Under the pieces are notes generated by a model. It did not search any database and was not told where the DNA came from. It saw nothing but the letters and a program-made list of their open reading frames with translations. The position numbers were made by a program, and so were the translations under genes. DNA of 64,000 bases, taken from positions 1-64,000 of the forward strand of contig DATBFG010000026.1 of the NCBI GenBank assembly GCA_036558645.1, given 5' to 3'. The number at the start of each line of letters is the position of its first letter. The stretch's first letter is position 1. Shown one piece after another: positions 34,700-43,569 of this stretch. The stretch comes from DATBFG01 sp036558645 (GTDB taxonomy: Bacteria > Acidobacteriota > Terriglobia > Terriglobales > Acidobacteriaceae).

Positions 34700-36616
34700 C
34701 TACGCACGCCCCGATTGATTTGCGAATTCCGCGACCGGCTCCGGCTGAGTCGCGAATTCGTATTTTCGTAGCAGATTTTCCAATACCACCAGACTGAAAA
34801 GAATTTTGTGATGATCCGTCTGCTTGGCTTTGTGCTCAACCAATAACTGTTCCACCTTCGACCGGCGTAGGTACTGGTAGATCAGCGCATCGCGATCCGC
34901 CAAAGCTCCATCCATCGTTCCGGACAATGAATTGCTGAACCAATCGTCCACCACATTCGAAGCGAATCCCATCTTCTTGCGGCGGATGATTTCCGCAGGC
35001 AAGAAGCGCTCCGCTACCCGGCGATGCAGCCACTTCTGTCTTCCGTTCCTTACCTTGAATGACGCCGACAACCGCTCAGCGTATTCGACGACTTCCTGAT
35101 CGAGGTACGGAACCCGCAGTTCCAGGCTGTGCGCCATGGAAAGCTTGTCCGCATAGACCAGAAGCTCATCCGGAAGTGACGACCGCACTTCGAGAAACTG
35201 CAATCCACCGAGCTCATCGGTCCCGCGCATCAACGGCTCGAGATCGCTCCATGCTTGCGGAATTCCATCGCCGGCGAACATGTCCGAATGGAACAATTCA
35301 TTCACCGATTCCGGCGAGAGAATCGAAAAAACCTGCTGATATCGACTCAAGCGATTCGAGACGTTCAATGAGTACAGCGCTCGCTGAATCGACTCGCTCC
35401 GCGACATGCGGCCCAGCGCATTACCCATCACCGACCGGACGGGACCCGGTAATTCTCTCCAGTAGCTTCCGTAATTTACTCCCAAATGTCGCTTGTAGCC
35501 GCCGAACAACTCATCCGGCCCCTGGCCCATAAGCGCGACGGTGACATCCTGGCGCGCCCTCTGGCAGACGAAATACATTGGAATAACCGAGGAAGTCGCA
35601 ACCGGCTCTTCCAGGATCGCCGCAATCTCAGCCAGGCTGGCTTCAAATGTTGCTCTCGAAATCTGGACTGAATTGTGACGCGCCTGGAAAATCCTCGCCG
35701 TCTCCGCCGCGTCCTTGAGTTCATCGTCAGCAAAGGACTGACCGTAGCCGACCGTGTAGGTGTTCCAGTCGCGGCCCTCGCGGGACATCAAGCCAAGCAG
35801 CAACGCTGAATCCACTCCAGCACTCAACAGCAATCCCACTGGTACGTCGCTGATCAAATGCCGCTTCACCGCCGCCGCATACAAATCAAGCAGTCGTTCT
35901 TCAGCATCCCGGTCATTCGGCATCGGCTCGAACGGCGTGGGAGCAAAGTCCCACCAACGTTCCACAATCGGTGTCCGGCCTTCCTCCGCAATAAGACACG
36001 TACCGGGAGCAAGCTTGTTGATTCCTTCAAAAATCGTGTTGGGCGACGGAGTGTAGCGGTATCGTAAAAACAGCCTGATGGCTTCGGCATCGATTGCAGG
36101 CTTCTCATCCAGAGCTGCCAGAATCGGTCGGATTTCCGACCCGAACAGCAGTCGATTACGATCCACTTTGTAATACACGACCTTGATGCCCATCCGGTCG
36201 CGGGCAATGATAAGCCGGCGGTTGACCGCGTCCCAGATCGCCAGTCCGAACATGCCGTTCAAGCGCTTGAGGACATCCTTACCCCAACGCTTGTAGCCAT
36301 GAATGATGACTTCCGTATCGGAGTTCGTGCGGAACTCGTATCCCGCGCTCTCCAACTCGCGGCGCACTTCTTTGAAGTTGTAAATTTCTCCGTTGAAGAT
36401 CACCCACACGGATTCTTGCGCATCCGCCATGGGCTGATGGCCACCTGACAGATCAATGATCGACAACCGCCGGAAACCCAGGCCGAGGTTTCGGTCAAAG
36501 TGATACCCCTCATCGTCCGGACCGCGGTGAACCATCGTCCGCGTCATGGACACGATCTCATTCGGCACGACTTCCTGCTGCCGGGAGAAGTTAAATTGTC
36601 CGCAAATTCCGCACAT
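34700..36616 (-). CDS. Asparagine-synthase-type amidotransferase 2
   Basis: A 638-residue class-II amidotransferase, paralogous to the one at 30357-32333. Cys2 (MCGICGQFNF) is the glutaminase nucleophile, with MVHRGPDDEGYH and RRLSIIDLSGGHQP. In the synthetase half the PP-loop reads LLLSAGVDSAL: the usual SGG is SAG, although the aspartate and second serine are kept. A MGQGPDELFGGYKRH segment follows. The protein is longer than AsnB of E. coli, as in other polysaccharide-locus members. It follows the glycosyltransferase at 36628 by 11 bases and heads the part of the locus beyond the inverted beta-helix gene. The two copies are probably used on different carboxylates, or in sequence on one sugar. 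Confidence 0.85.
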   Translation of the reverse strand: MCGICGQFNFSRQQEVVPNEIVSMTRTMVHRGPDDEGYHFDRNLGLGFRRLSIIDLSGGHQPMADAQESVWVIFNGEIYNFKEVRRELESAGYEFRTNSDTEVIIHGYKRWGKDVLKRLNGMFGLAIWDAVNRRLIIARDRMGIKVVYYKVDRNRLLFGSEIRPILAALDEKPAIDAEAIRLFLRYRYTPSPNTIFEGINKLAPGTCLIAEEGRTPIVERWWDFAPTPFEPMPNDRDAEERLLDLYAAAVKRHLISDVPVGLLLSAGVDSALLLGLMSREGRDWNTYTVGYGQSFADDELKDAAETARIFQARHNSVQISRATFEASLAEIAAILEEPVATSSVIPMYFVCQRARQDVTVALMGQGPDELFGGYKRHLGVNYGSYWRELPGPVRSVMGNALGRMSRSESIQRALYSLNVSNRLSRYQQVFSILSPESVNELFHSDMFAGDGIPQAWSDLEPLMRGTDELGGLQFLEVRSSLPDELLVYADKLSMAHSLELRVPYLDQEVVEYAERLSASFKVRNGRQKWLHRRVAERFLPAEIIRRKKMGFASNVVDDWFSNSLSGTMDGALADRDALIYQYLRRSKVEQLLVEHKAKQTDHHKILFSLVVLENLLRKYEFATQPEPVAEFANQSGRA

Positions 36617-36627
36617 GATATTGAGAT

Positions 36628-37509
36628 TTATGCCGGCTGAGCTGTTTTCCGCAGGCTGGATTTGAGTCGCGTGATCTGTTCGGTGCGCAGGAACTGCACA
36701 ACATCACCTGGCAATTGAAACTTATAACCGCGCATCCATGCCCACGCATAACCCGTGAATGTCGTTAAACCACCGATCAGATAAGGCTTGTCTACCGCAC
36801 GATAGCTGCACCGCATTGCTTCGAACAAAGGATGGTAGCCCAGCTGATAGTCGTTCTTTCCTTTTTGGAAGTGCGTGGTCCACATCTTCCCTTTGCCGAT
36901 CGATACCCGGCGATGATGAAGAACTTCGAGATCGGCGAAGGTCTGAACATTCCAACCATGCATGCGGGCCATGATCTCGGCCGCACTGTCGATCCCGCCT
37001 GCCTTCAAAGGAATGTATCCACCGAAATCTTCGAAGCAGCGACGGCGGAATAACTGAACGGCGCCCGCTACGCTGTTCGTGCTGATCGTCTGCGGCACGA
37101 AACGATCTCCAACTTTCTCCATGATGATTCCACCGCCGAGACCCAGGCTTTGGTTGTCTGAGAATCGCGACAGAAGCGTCTCGAAGTATTCAGGAACAAA
37201 TGAAACATCCGCATCCAGGTTGCCGATGAATTCATACTCCATGCCGGCCACCCGTGCGTAGCCGGCGTTGAAGGCGGCAACCTTCGATCCAAAGTTTCGC
37301 ACTCCCTGCTCCCCGGCACGCACCAACTCGATGAACGAGTACTTGGCGGCGTACTCGCGCACGATGTCATCGGTGCGGTCGGTAGAACCATCACTCACGA
37401 TCACCCACTTCTTCGGGAGAATCGTCTGGGCGACAACGGAACGAAGAGGTTGCTCAACGCAGGCCTCCTCATTCCTTGCCGGAGTGATCAGAATGTAGTT
37501 GCCAGTCAT
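36628..37509 (-). CDS. Family 2 glycosyltransferase
   Basis: A 293-residue GT2-fold enzyme. The ATG at 37509 is used because the catalytic domain begins immediately (YILITPARNEEACVEQPLRS); an in-frame extension upstream would lie inside the epimerase gene. VSDGSTDRTDDIV is the nucleotide-binding aspartate block and GNLDADVSF holds the DxD metal motif. The C-terminal part has short hydrophobic stretches and a final KSSLRKTAQPA. It lies 20 bases after the epimerase gene and 11 before AsnB-2. It should add one sugar to the lipid-linked repeat unit on the cytoplasmic side; donor and acceptor are not predictable. Confidence 0.85.
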   Translation of the reverse strand: MTGNYILITPARNEEACVEQPLRSVVAQTILPKKWVIVSDGSTDRTDDIVREYAAKYSFIELVRAGEQGVRNFGSKVAAFNAGYARVAGMEYEFIGNLDADVSFVPEYFETLLSRFSDNQSLGLGGGIIMEKVGDRFVPQTISTNSVAGAVQLFRRRCFEDFGGYIPLKAGGIDSAAEIMARMHGWNVQTFADLEVLHHRRVSIGKGKMWTTHFQKGKNDYQLGYHPLFEAMRCSYRAVDKPYLIGGLTTFTGYAWAWMRGYKFQLPGDVVQFLRTEQITRLKSSLRKTAQPA

Positions 37510-37529
37510 AGTGTTCTTTGAGCAGAGCC

Positions 37530-38543
37530 CTAGACCGTCGCCTTGGCCATGACCGCGGCCCAGCTGGGAGGCATGTTCCTTGCAACTTCGATGTTTTCGA
37601 AGATGCTGCTCTCGCGGGATCCATTGATCTTGACCCACTCGGCCATCGAGCGCAGTCCGTCGGCCAATGAAGTCTTCGGATGCTCCCCGAAAACCTTCGC
37701 CGCCTTGGAGTGATCGGAGAACGCAATATTCACTTCCTTGCGCGGATCCAGGTGCACGATGTTCTGCTCGACACCCATCACATCCGCTACCGTCTCCGCC
37801 AGGTGGTTGACCGTGTACGGGACGTCGGCGCCAACATTGAACGTCTCGTTATGCGCACCCTCGAACTCGACCGAAGCGGCAATAAGTGGAGCAACGTCGC
37901 GAATATGTGTGAACGCCCGCTGCTGAGTGCCATCACCGAAGATTGTCATCGGCTCACCCTTCAGCAACTGGTTCATGAAGATGCCGACAACGTTGCGGTA
38001 TCGGTCGCCGATATTCTGACGCTCGCCGTAAACGTTGTGTGGACGGAAGATGATGTAGTCGAGCCCGAACATCTCGTGCGTTACCTTCAGTTCACGCTCG
38101 ACGGCCAGCTTCGCGATGCCGTAGGAATCTTCAGGAACTGGAATCATGTCTTCGGTCATCGGCGATTGTCCGGCGCCGTACACCGCGATCGACGAGGTAA
38201 ACACAAAACATTTCGTGCCGTAGTTCACCGCGGCGTTGATCAGGTTCACCGACCCAATCAGGTTGTTGTTGTAATTGAAACGCTTGATGAAGTGGCTCAA
38301 TCCCTCGGCTGCATAGGCGGCCAGGTGATAGACGTAATCGAAGCGATGGCGACGAAACAAGCGATCAATCAGTTCGTGGTCCATGATCGACCCTTCCACG
38401 AAGGCGCAGCCCTCAGGAACGTTGTCGATAAAGCCGCCGCTAAGGTCATCGAGGACAACCACTTTGTGACCGGCTCGCAGCAATTCTTCCGCTACGTGAG
38501 AACCGATGAATCCGGCGCCGCCGGTGACGAGTGATGTAGGCAT
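37530..38543 (-). CDS. NAD-dependent nucleotide-sugar epimerase/dehydratase (GalE-like)
   Basis: A 337-residue extended short-chain dehydrogenase. TGGAGFIGSHV (residues ~7-17) is the NAD-binding glycine motif; the catalytic Ser is in FTSSIAVYG and the YxxxK pair is in YGIAK. FRPHNVYGERQ matches the substrate-side loop of UDP-glucose/UDP-GlcNAc 4-epimerases and GDP- or dTDP-sugar dehydratases of this family. The ATG has AAGGAG at 9 bases. It sits between two glycosyltransferase genes. GalE-type epimerisation is the best guess; a 4,6-dehydratase or decarboxylase is possible. Confidence 0.85.
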   Translation of the reverse strand: MPTSLVTGGAGFIGSHVAEELLRAGHKVVVLDDLSGGFIDNVPEGCAFVEGSIMDHELIDRLFRRHRFDYVYHLAAYAAEGLSHFIKRFNYNNNLIGSVNLINAAVNYGTKCFVFTSSIAVYGAGQSPMTEDMIPVPEDSYGIAKLAVERELKVTHEMFGLDYIIFRPHNVYGERQNIGDRYRNVVGIFMNQLLKGEPMTIFGDGTQQRAFTHIRDVAPLIAASVEFEGAHNETFNVGADVPYTVNHLAETVADVMGVEQNIVHLDPRKEVNIAFSDHSKAAKVFGEHPKTSLADGLRSMAEWVKINGSRESSIFENIEVARNMPPSWAAVMAKATV

Positions 38544-38576
38544 TTGTACGTACTCCTTATGAATTTGTGCTGAAAG

Positions 38577-39554
38577 TTACTGTGCGACTTCGGGGATTTG
38601 CGGCTCTTCGCCAATCTGAGCAAAGCGGACTGGGTCAATCAGGCGGTTCCACGCCGCGACGATCCGATACATGTTCAGACGATTTCGCAGGTTTTCAGAG
38701 GGCTTCAGAAAGGCTAGCAAACCGTAGCCTGCTCGGCGAACTCCTAACCACAGCAACGCTGCGGTTCGAGCCTGACGTGCACCCTTCTCGCCGAAATGCT
38801 TGTAGAAATAGCGATAACGACTGCGATAGGTCTCGATCTCGAAGCGCACTGGGAAGCGGTTCACGGACTGCCCGCCGAGGTGGGTAATCGTCGCTTCCGG
38901 GGTGTACAGGATTGGGCGTCCAGCATTCCATACGCGTCGGCAGAGATCGACTTCTTCTTTGTGATAGAAGAACTGCGGATCGAAGCCGCCGAGTTGCTTA
39001 AGCAGGTCTGCGCGTAACATCACGCAGCAGCCGGATTGCCAGTCAATGACCTTTTCCGTGTCGCCCTTCCACCCGGTATAGATGTCAGACACAAATGCGT
39101 CTGATAAATATGCCAGCGGACGCAGGCACAGCGCCGCAACCCAATAACGCCAGATGGTAGGGAATGGCCGCGCTGGATCCTGGAATGATCCGTCTTTGTT
39201 CAACACGCGGCAACCAAAAGCCCCGGCTTCCTGGTGGTGATCGGCGAACGCAACCAGCTTGTCCAAAGCGTCGCCGTGAATGATGGTGTCGGGGTTCAGT
39301 ATAAGCACATACTCGCCTGTGCTCACCTCAATCCCCGCGTTATTACCCCGGGCGAAACCCAGGTTCTTGCCGTTCTCCAGCACTCGAACCTGGGGATAGT
39401 TCTCCCGGATGAAGTTCTGCGATCCATCGGTCGACCCGTTGTCCGAAACGATGACTTCAAAGTCCTTCAGCCTCGTGTCTTGATAGATCGAACGCAGACA
39501 GTCGCCGATGACTTTCATGTCGTTCCAGCACAGAATTACGATCGATAGTTTCAT
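38577..39554 (-). CDS. Family 2 glycosyltransferase (rhamnosyltransferase-like)
   Basis: A 325-residue GT2 enzyme. LSIVILCWNDMKVIGDCLRSI starts the Rossmann-like nucleotide domain, VSDNGSTDGSQNFI carries the first acidic motif, and LILNPDTII the NPD variant of the DxD metal motif. GFARGNNAGI and the later SGCCVMLRADLLKQLGGFDPQFF are typical of WbbL-like rhamnosyltransferases and relatives. The ATG follows AGGGGA. It is 33 bases after the epimerase start. The rhamnosyl specificity is only a family-level suggestion. Confidence 0.85.
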   Translation of the reverse strand: MKLSIVILCWNDMKVIGDCLRSIYQDTRLKDFEVIVSDNGSTDGSQNFIRENYPQVRVLENGKNLGFARGNNAGIEVSTGEYVLILNPDTIIHGDALDKLVAFADHHQEAGAFGCRVLNKDGSFQDPARPFPTIWRYWVAALCLRPLAYLSDAFVSDIYTGWKGDTEKVIDWQSGCCVMLRADLLKQLGGFDPQFFYHKEEVDLCRRVWNAGRPILYTPEATITHLGGQSVNRFPVRFEIETYRSRYRYFYKHFGEKGARQARTAALLWLGVRRAGYGLLAFLKPSENLRNRLNMYRIVAAWNRLIDPVRFAQIGEEPQIPEVAQ

Positions 39555-39585
39555 GATGATGAAATCCCCTGAATTTTTTTGATGG

Positions 39586-40815
39586 TTAGACGGCCGTCAC
39601 TTCGGCATCCTTGGCGGCCAGCGCCCGGACATGATCTGCAACCCGCTCCACGACACCATCCTGTTGTTCTGGCGTCAGATTCGGGAACATGGGAAGCGAA
39701 AGGATCTGTGCTGCAAGCTTCTCTGCTACGGGGAAGTCTCCCTCGCGGTATCCAAGGTTGCGATATGCCTTCTGCAGGTGCAGGGGAACGGGATAGTGAA
39801 TGCCAGTACCAATTCCAGCCTTACCCAGGTCCGTGCGAAGCTGCTCCCGTTCTTCCACTCGAATCACGTAGAGGTGGTAGACCGCTTTGCATTGCGGCGG
39901 TTCGAAGGGAAGAACCATGCCTTCACCGACACGGGATTCAAAAAGCTCGTTGTAATAAGCTGCGCGAGCCCGTCGCTGTTCGTTCCACTCGGTTAAGGAG
40001 GCAAGCTTTACGTTCATGATGCCGGCTTGCACCGAATCCAAGCGCCCGTTGTAACCTTCGACATCGTGGTAGTACTTCTCGGCCTGGCCGTGATCGCGAA
40101 GCATGCGCACCTTGCGTACAAGCTGCTCGCAGGAGGTCGTCACTGCTCCGGCTTCGCCGCATGCTCCCAAGTTCTTTCCCGGATAGAAGCTAAAGGCGGC
40201 CGCATGGCCCATCGAACCGGCTCTCATCCAGCGATTGTTCTTACGTGAGAAGTACTCCGCACCGTGTGCCTGGCAAGCATCCTCAACGACGACCAGGTTG
40301 TACCTCTCTGCCAATGCCAGAATCGCGTCCATATCCGCCATTTGGCCGTACAGGTGAACGGGGACAATTGCAGTAACTGGACGCCCTGTTCGCTTGCTGA
40401 TTAGGCGCTTGCTCTGCGGATAAACTTCGCACTCCAGTTCGAGATAGGCAGCCAGCTTCTCCACATCCATATTTGAGGTGGCTTCGTCGACGTCCACGAA
40501 CTCTGGTACAGCACCCGCCTGCGAAATCGCTTCTGTCGTGGCGATGAATGTGTTCGGGACGGTGATTACGCTGTCCCCGTGCCCAACGCCCGCAGCCATC
40601 AGCGCGAAGCGCAAAGCGTCGGTGCCACTTGATACCCCCGCGCAGTACGGAGCCTCACAGAACTGAGCGAATGCCCGCTCAAAACTTTCCAACATGGGTC
40701 CGCCGATAAAGCCTGCCGTCTTCAGGGCAGTACGGAATACTGAAACCAGTTCTTCTTCCAACTCCATGTGTGGCGTAACCAGGTCGAGAAAAGGTGTCTT
40801 GCTGTTTTGCGTCAT
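39586..40815 (-). CDS. DegT/DnrJ/EryC1-family PLP aminotransferase (WbpE-like)
   Basis: A 409-residue sugar aminotransferase. The PLP Lys lies in FSFYPGKNLGACGEAG; the substrate-side aspartate is in VVVEDACQAHGA; the N-terminal segment AFAQFCEAPYCAGVSSGTDALRFAL is the typical cofactor-phosphate helix start. The ATG follows GGAGGA. In the same locus are a WbpB-like oxidoreductase and a WbpD-like N-acetyltransferase plus two 2-epimerases, so the expected reaction is transamination of UDP-3-keto-GlcNAcA to the 3-amino sugar, as WbpE/WlbC. The three genes are not adjacent: WbpB/WbpD lie ~10 kb upstream. An alternative 3- or 4-amination of another nucleotide sugar is possible. Confidence 0.85.
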   Translation of the reverse strand: MTQNSKTPFLDLVTPHMELEEELVSVFRTALKTAGFIGGPMLESFERAFAQFCEAPYCAGVSSGTDALRFALMAAGVGHGDSVITVPNTFIATTEAISQAGAVPEFVDVDEATSNMDVEKLAAYLELECEVYPQSKRLISKRTGRPVTAIVPVHLYGQMADMDAILALAERYNLVVVEDACQAHGAEYFSRKNNRWMRAGSMGHAAAFSFYPGKNLGACGEAGAVTTSCEQLVRKVRMLRDHGQAEKYYHDVEGYNGRLDSVQAGIMNVKLASLTEWNEQRRARAAYYNELFESRVGEGMVLPFEPPQCKAVYHLYVIRVEEREQLRTDLGKAGIGTGIHYPVPLHLQKAYRNLGYREGDFPVAEKLAAQILSLPMFPNLTPEQQDGVVERVADHVRALAAKDAEVTAV

Positions 40816-40895
40816 TGCATCCTCCGATCAACTCAACTGCCGTTGATCTCGTGTCAATTATTGGGTTTGGATTTTGTACCGACAAGTACGAGGCG

Positions 40896-42260
40896 TTAGC
40901 TTGCGAACATGCGACGCGCCAGTCCGCCTTCGACTTGCGCCTCAACAGGGAGAGTTTGTTCCACGATCGCGGCTGGCTCCTGCCGGGGAACAGGAACAAC
41001 CGCATAATGCCGCGCTTGAATGGCCAGCGCGGAAATCACTCCAGTCAGCAGGTACCAGATTGTAATCGTCTGGTCAAAAAGTTGAATGTCCATGAACCCG
41101 ACCATGGTGGCAAAGATCGATGCCCCCATTGCCCACAGCACTTTCTTCTGTTTCGGATCAGATGTGCTGCGGACGGCCAAGCCCACATGTCGGAAGCACA
41201 GAACGATTACCGCGATAAAGCAAATCAGGGAAACCAACCCGCCATCCACACTGACGCGCACATACATATTGGTGACGTCGATCAGGCCGTATCCCCAGTT
41301 TGCCGTAGTCTTGGTTCCGAGCAGGCACCACTCGCTAAAGCGATGTACCCATGCGTCCAGCAGATAAAAGCGATGGTCTCCCGTTGATGCATTGAAAACC
41401 TTGACTCGGCCAACCAGCGCGTACACCGGAGCCTTCATGACCATCTGCAAGCCCAAGATGATCGCCGCAATTCCCCAGCGCACCAATCGCATGTATTTGC
41501 GGATGAACCAGCAACCGAGTCCAACCATGCCTGCGACCGCCGCCAGGATAGGTCCGCTGCAGGCGCTCGTGATGGTCATGGCAGCCGCGGATGCGACTGC
41601 CAATATGGTGATCGTGGTTTGCTTGCGCTGCAGCCAGATCTGCGAGATAAAAACCGGCAACAGGATGGCCGCAAAAATGCCCGCCAGAATGGGGTGCATG
41701 AATGGTCCTTGGCACCGCAGCCGGCCGTCACGAATTTCAGTTTCAAAGGGAACGCCGCCGAACACCGCAAATGCATTACGGCCCGTGAAGAACTCAATCA
41801 GCATGAATCCCGCGACAGGGATAATCATGATGGCGAGCGCTTTGAGCGTAACTGTCCAATCCTTCTGGCTTCGTACCAGGAATCGGATCAGCAAGTAAAT
41901 ACCGAACGCGTTAAACGCCATTCCCAGACGGTTCACCAGCGCGTCCGACGTGCCCCACAGAATCACATAGGCCGTGCAGCCAGTGACAACTGTAAGCAGC
42001 GTCGCCGTGTCGATCGAGTTGCGCCGCCACGTCCGATACTCGCCCTTGATGATTACGCGGGCCCAGCCGATCATGATCATGATTCGGAACATGTAGAAGT
42101 GCAGCCCGCCAGCCACCAGGCACTGTCCCAACGGAACGAAGATCGCCACGAGCAAAAACGGAATCAGGGCATAGCGCCGCCGCAGCATGAACATGAGAAT
42201 GCCCATGCCCAACACAAACGCGAGTACGAATGGATTTACTGAAACCTCTTGCGGCGGCAT
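40896..42260 (-). CDS. O-antigen polymerase/ligase-type membrane protein (Wzy candidate)
   Basis: A 454-residue integral membrane protein with about 10-12 predicted helices (the first near residues 8-25, NPFVLAFVLGMGILMFML) and a large hydrophilic loop between residues ~270 and ~330 containing GDHRFYLLDAWVHRFSEWCLLGTKTTANWGYG. The RxxxWxxG-like arrangement in that loop is typical of the Wzy_C/O-antigen-ligase family. With a Wzx-type flippase, a Wzz-like protein and a Wza-type channel in the locus, it is the best candidate for the polymerase. Its end is 81 bases before the aminotransferase start and its start lies 13 bases after the stop of the 2-epimerase. Polymerase versus ligase cannot be separated by sequence alone. 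Confidence 0.75.
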   Translation of the reverse strand: MPPQEVSVNPFVLAFVLGMGILMFMLRRRYALIPFLLVAIFVPLGQCLVAGGLHFYMFRIMIMIGWARVIIKGEYRTWRRNSIDTATLLTVVTGCTAYVILWGTSDALVNRLGMAFNAFGIYLLIRFLVRSQKDWTVTLKALAIMIIPVAGFMLIEFFTGRNAFAVFGGVPFETEIRDGRLRCQGPFMHPILAGIFAAILLPVFISQIWLQRKQTTITILAVASAAAMTITSACSGPILAAVAGMVGLGCWFIRKYMRLVRWGIAAIILGLQMVMKAPVYALVGRVKVFNASTGDHRFYLLDAWVHRFSEWCLLGTKTTANWGYGLIDVTNMYVRVSVDGGLVSLICFIAVIVLCFRHVGLAVRSTSDPKQKKVLWAMGASIFATMVGFMDIQLFDQTITIWYLLTGVISALAIQARHYAVVPVPRQEPAAIVEQTLPVEAQVEGGLARRMFAS

Positions 42261-42273
42261 TTGTATTTTCTGA

Positions 42274-43512
42274 TTAAGCTGTAGCGGAAGACTGTTCGAA
42301 AACTAGCTCAGCAGCACAATCAGCCCCAGAGCTCAGCTTGGTCACAATCGCTTCGACAATTCGTGTGGCGCTACGGCCATCCCAATGTTCCGGCAGTTCA
42401 GTTTTGCGTGTGGCTTTTAGCTGCTTCTCTACTGCTGCGCGAATTCCTTCGGGCTCTACTCCTGCCAAGACATTCGTTCCTTGCTCGATCGTGACGGGAC
42501 GCTCCGTGTTCTCCCGCACAGTCACGCAAGGTACTCCCAATCCCGTCGTTTCTTCTTGGATACCGCCCGAATCAGTAACCACGATCTTGGCATGCATCAT
42601 CAGGCACAGAAAGTCGAGATAACCCAACGGCTCGATTACGTGGATCCCGGGCCGGTTCTGGATTCCTACGCTTCCGGATTCCACAAAGAACTGTTGCAGC
42701 CCAAATTTACGAATGCGCTCCAATGTTCGGGGGTGACTGGGGAATACCACAGGAAATTGTTGTGCCAATTCGCTAATGCCCTCGAGAATGCTCAAGAAGC
42801 CTTCGCGCTGGTCAACATTCGACGGCCGGTGCAAAGTCAGAAGTCCGTATTGACCGGGCTTTCCGTTCTTAAGTCCCAACCGCGAGAGGATCGTCGATTC
42901 GGCCGCCGCCTTATCCTTTGACGCCAGCAGCGAATCAATCATCGTGTTTCCGACAAAGAAAACCTTTTCAGGATCGATCCCTTCTCGTCGCAGGTTGACC
43001 ACTCCGCTGCCTTCGGTGACGAACAACATGTCTGCCAGATGATCGGTCATGACCCGGTTGCATTCTTCCGGCATCGCGCGATCAAACGATCGAAGTCCCG
43101 ACTCGACGTGTCCAATCAGCGGACGCTTTCCATTCGGGCCACACTCAAGCTTCGCCGCCACCAGCGAGCAGGCGATCGTAGAATTCACATCCCCCGCCAC
43201 CAGCACCATGTCCGGAGCCTCTTCCAAGAGCACCGGTTCGAAGCGCTTCATGATCTCGCCAGTCTGGACCGCATGGCTTCCGGACCCGACGCCAAGGTTT
43301 ACGTCCGGCTGCGGCATCTTCAGATCTTCAAAAAAACTGTCTGACATCTTGCGATCGTAGTGCTGACCCGTGTGAACCAGCACGTAATCCAGCGTCTCGC
43401 TGCGATCTATAAGGCCTCGATTTACGCGATCATTGTGTTCATGAATTGCGGCAATGATCGGCGCAACCTTCATAAAGTTAGGTCGCGCACCCACTACAAG
43501 TAGAACCTTCAC
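42274..43512 (-). CDS. wecB: UDP-N-acetylglucosamine 2-epimerase, copy 1
   Basis: A 412-residue non-hydrolysing 2-epimerase. The start is the GTG at 43512, with GAGGTGA upstream. VVGARPNFMKVAPI starts the first Rossmann fold; HVESGLRSFD and PEECNRVMTDH hold catalytic Glu residues; LTLHRPSNVD and VVTDSGGIQEETTGLGVP contact the nucleotide. The HRPSNVD block differs from the HRRENFG of copy 2 at 48524, so the two probably recognise different UDP-sugars, for example a uronic-acid form (as WbpI) versus UDP-GlcNAc. No gene of the same kind for UDP-GlcNAc 6-dehydrogenase is in the window. Confidence 0.85.
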   Translation of the reverse strand: MKVLLVVGARPNFMKVAPIIAAIHEHNDRVNRGLIDRSETLDYVLVHTGQHYDRKMSDSFFEDLKMPQPDVNLGVGSGSHAVQTGEIMKRFEPVLLEEAPDMVLVAGDVNSTIACSLVAAKLECGPNGKRPLIGHVESGLRSFDRAMPEECNRVMTDHLADMLFVTEGSGVVNLRREGIDPEKVFFVGNTMIDSLLASKDKAAAESTILSRLGLKNGKPGQYGLLTLHRPSNVDQREGFLSILEGISELAQQFPVVFPSHPRTLERIRKFGLQQFFVESGSVGIQNRPGIHVIEPLGYLDFLCLMMHAKIVVTDSGGIQEETTGLGVPCVTVRENTERPVTIEQGTNVLAGVEPEGIRAAVEKQLKATRKTELPEHWDGRSATRIVEAIVTKLSSGADCAAELVFEQSSATA

Positions 43513-43569
43513 CTGGTCACCTCATTTGCCTTCATGGCAATTAGTAGGGAGGTCATCAAAATCTGCTCA

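Noticed and set aside
33120..34700. A 526-codon open frame on the minus strand across the beta-helix gene
   Set aside because: It is the mirror of a real secreted protein with a signal peptide and beta-helix motifs on the plus strand. Its own translation is Val/Arg/Gly rich with no recognisable domain.
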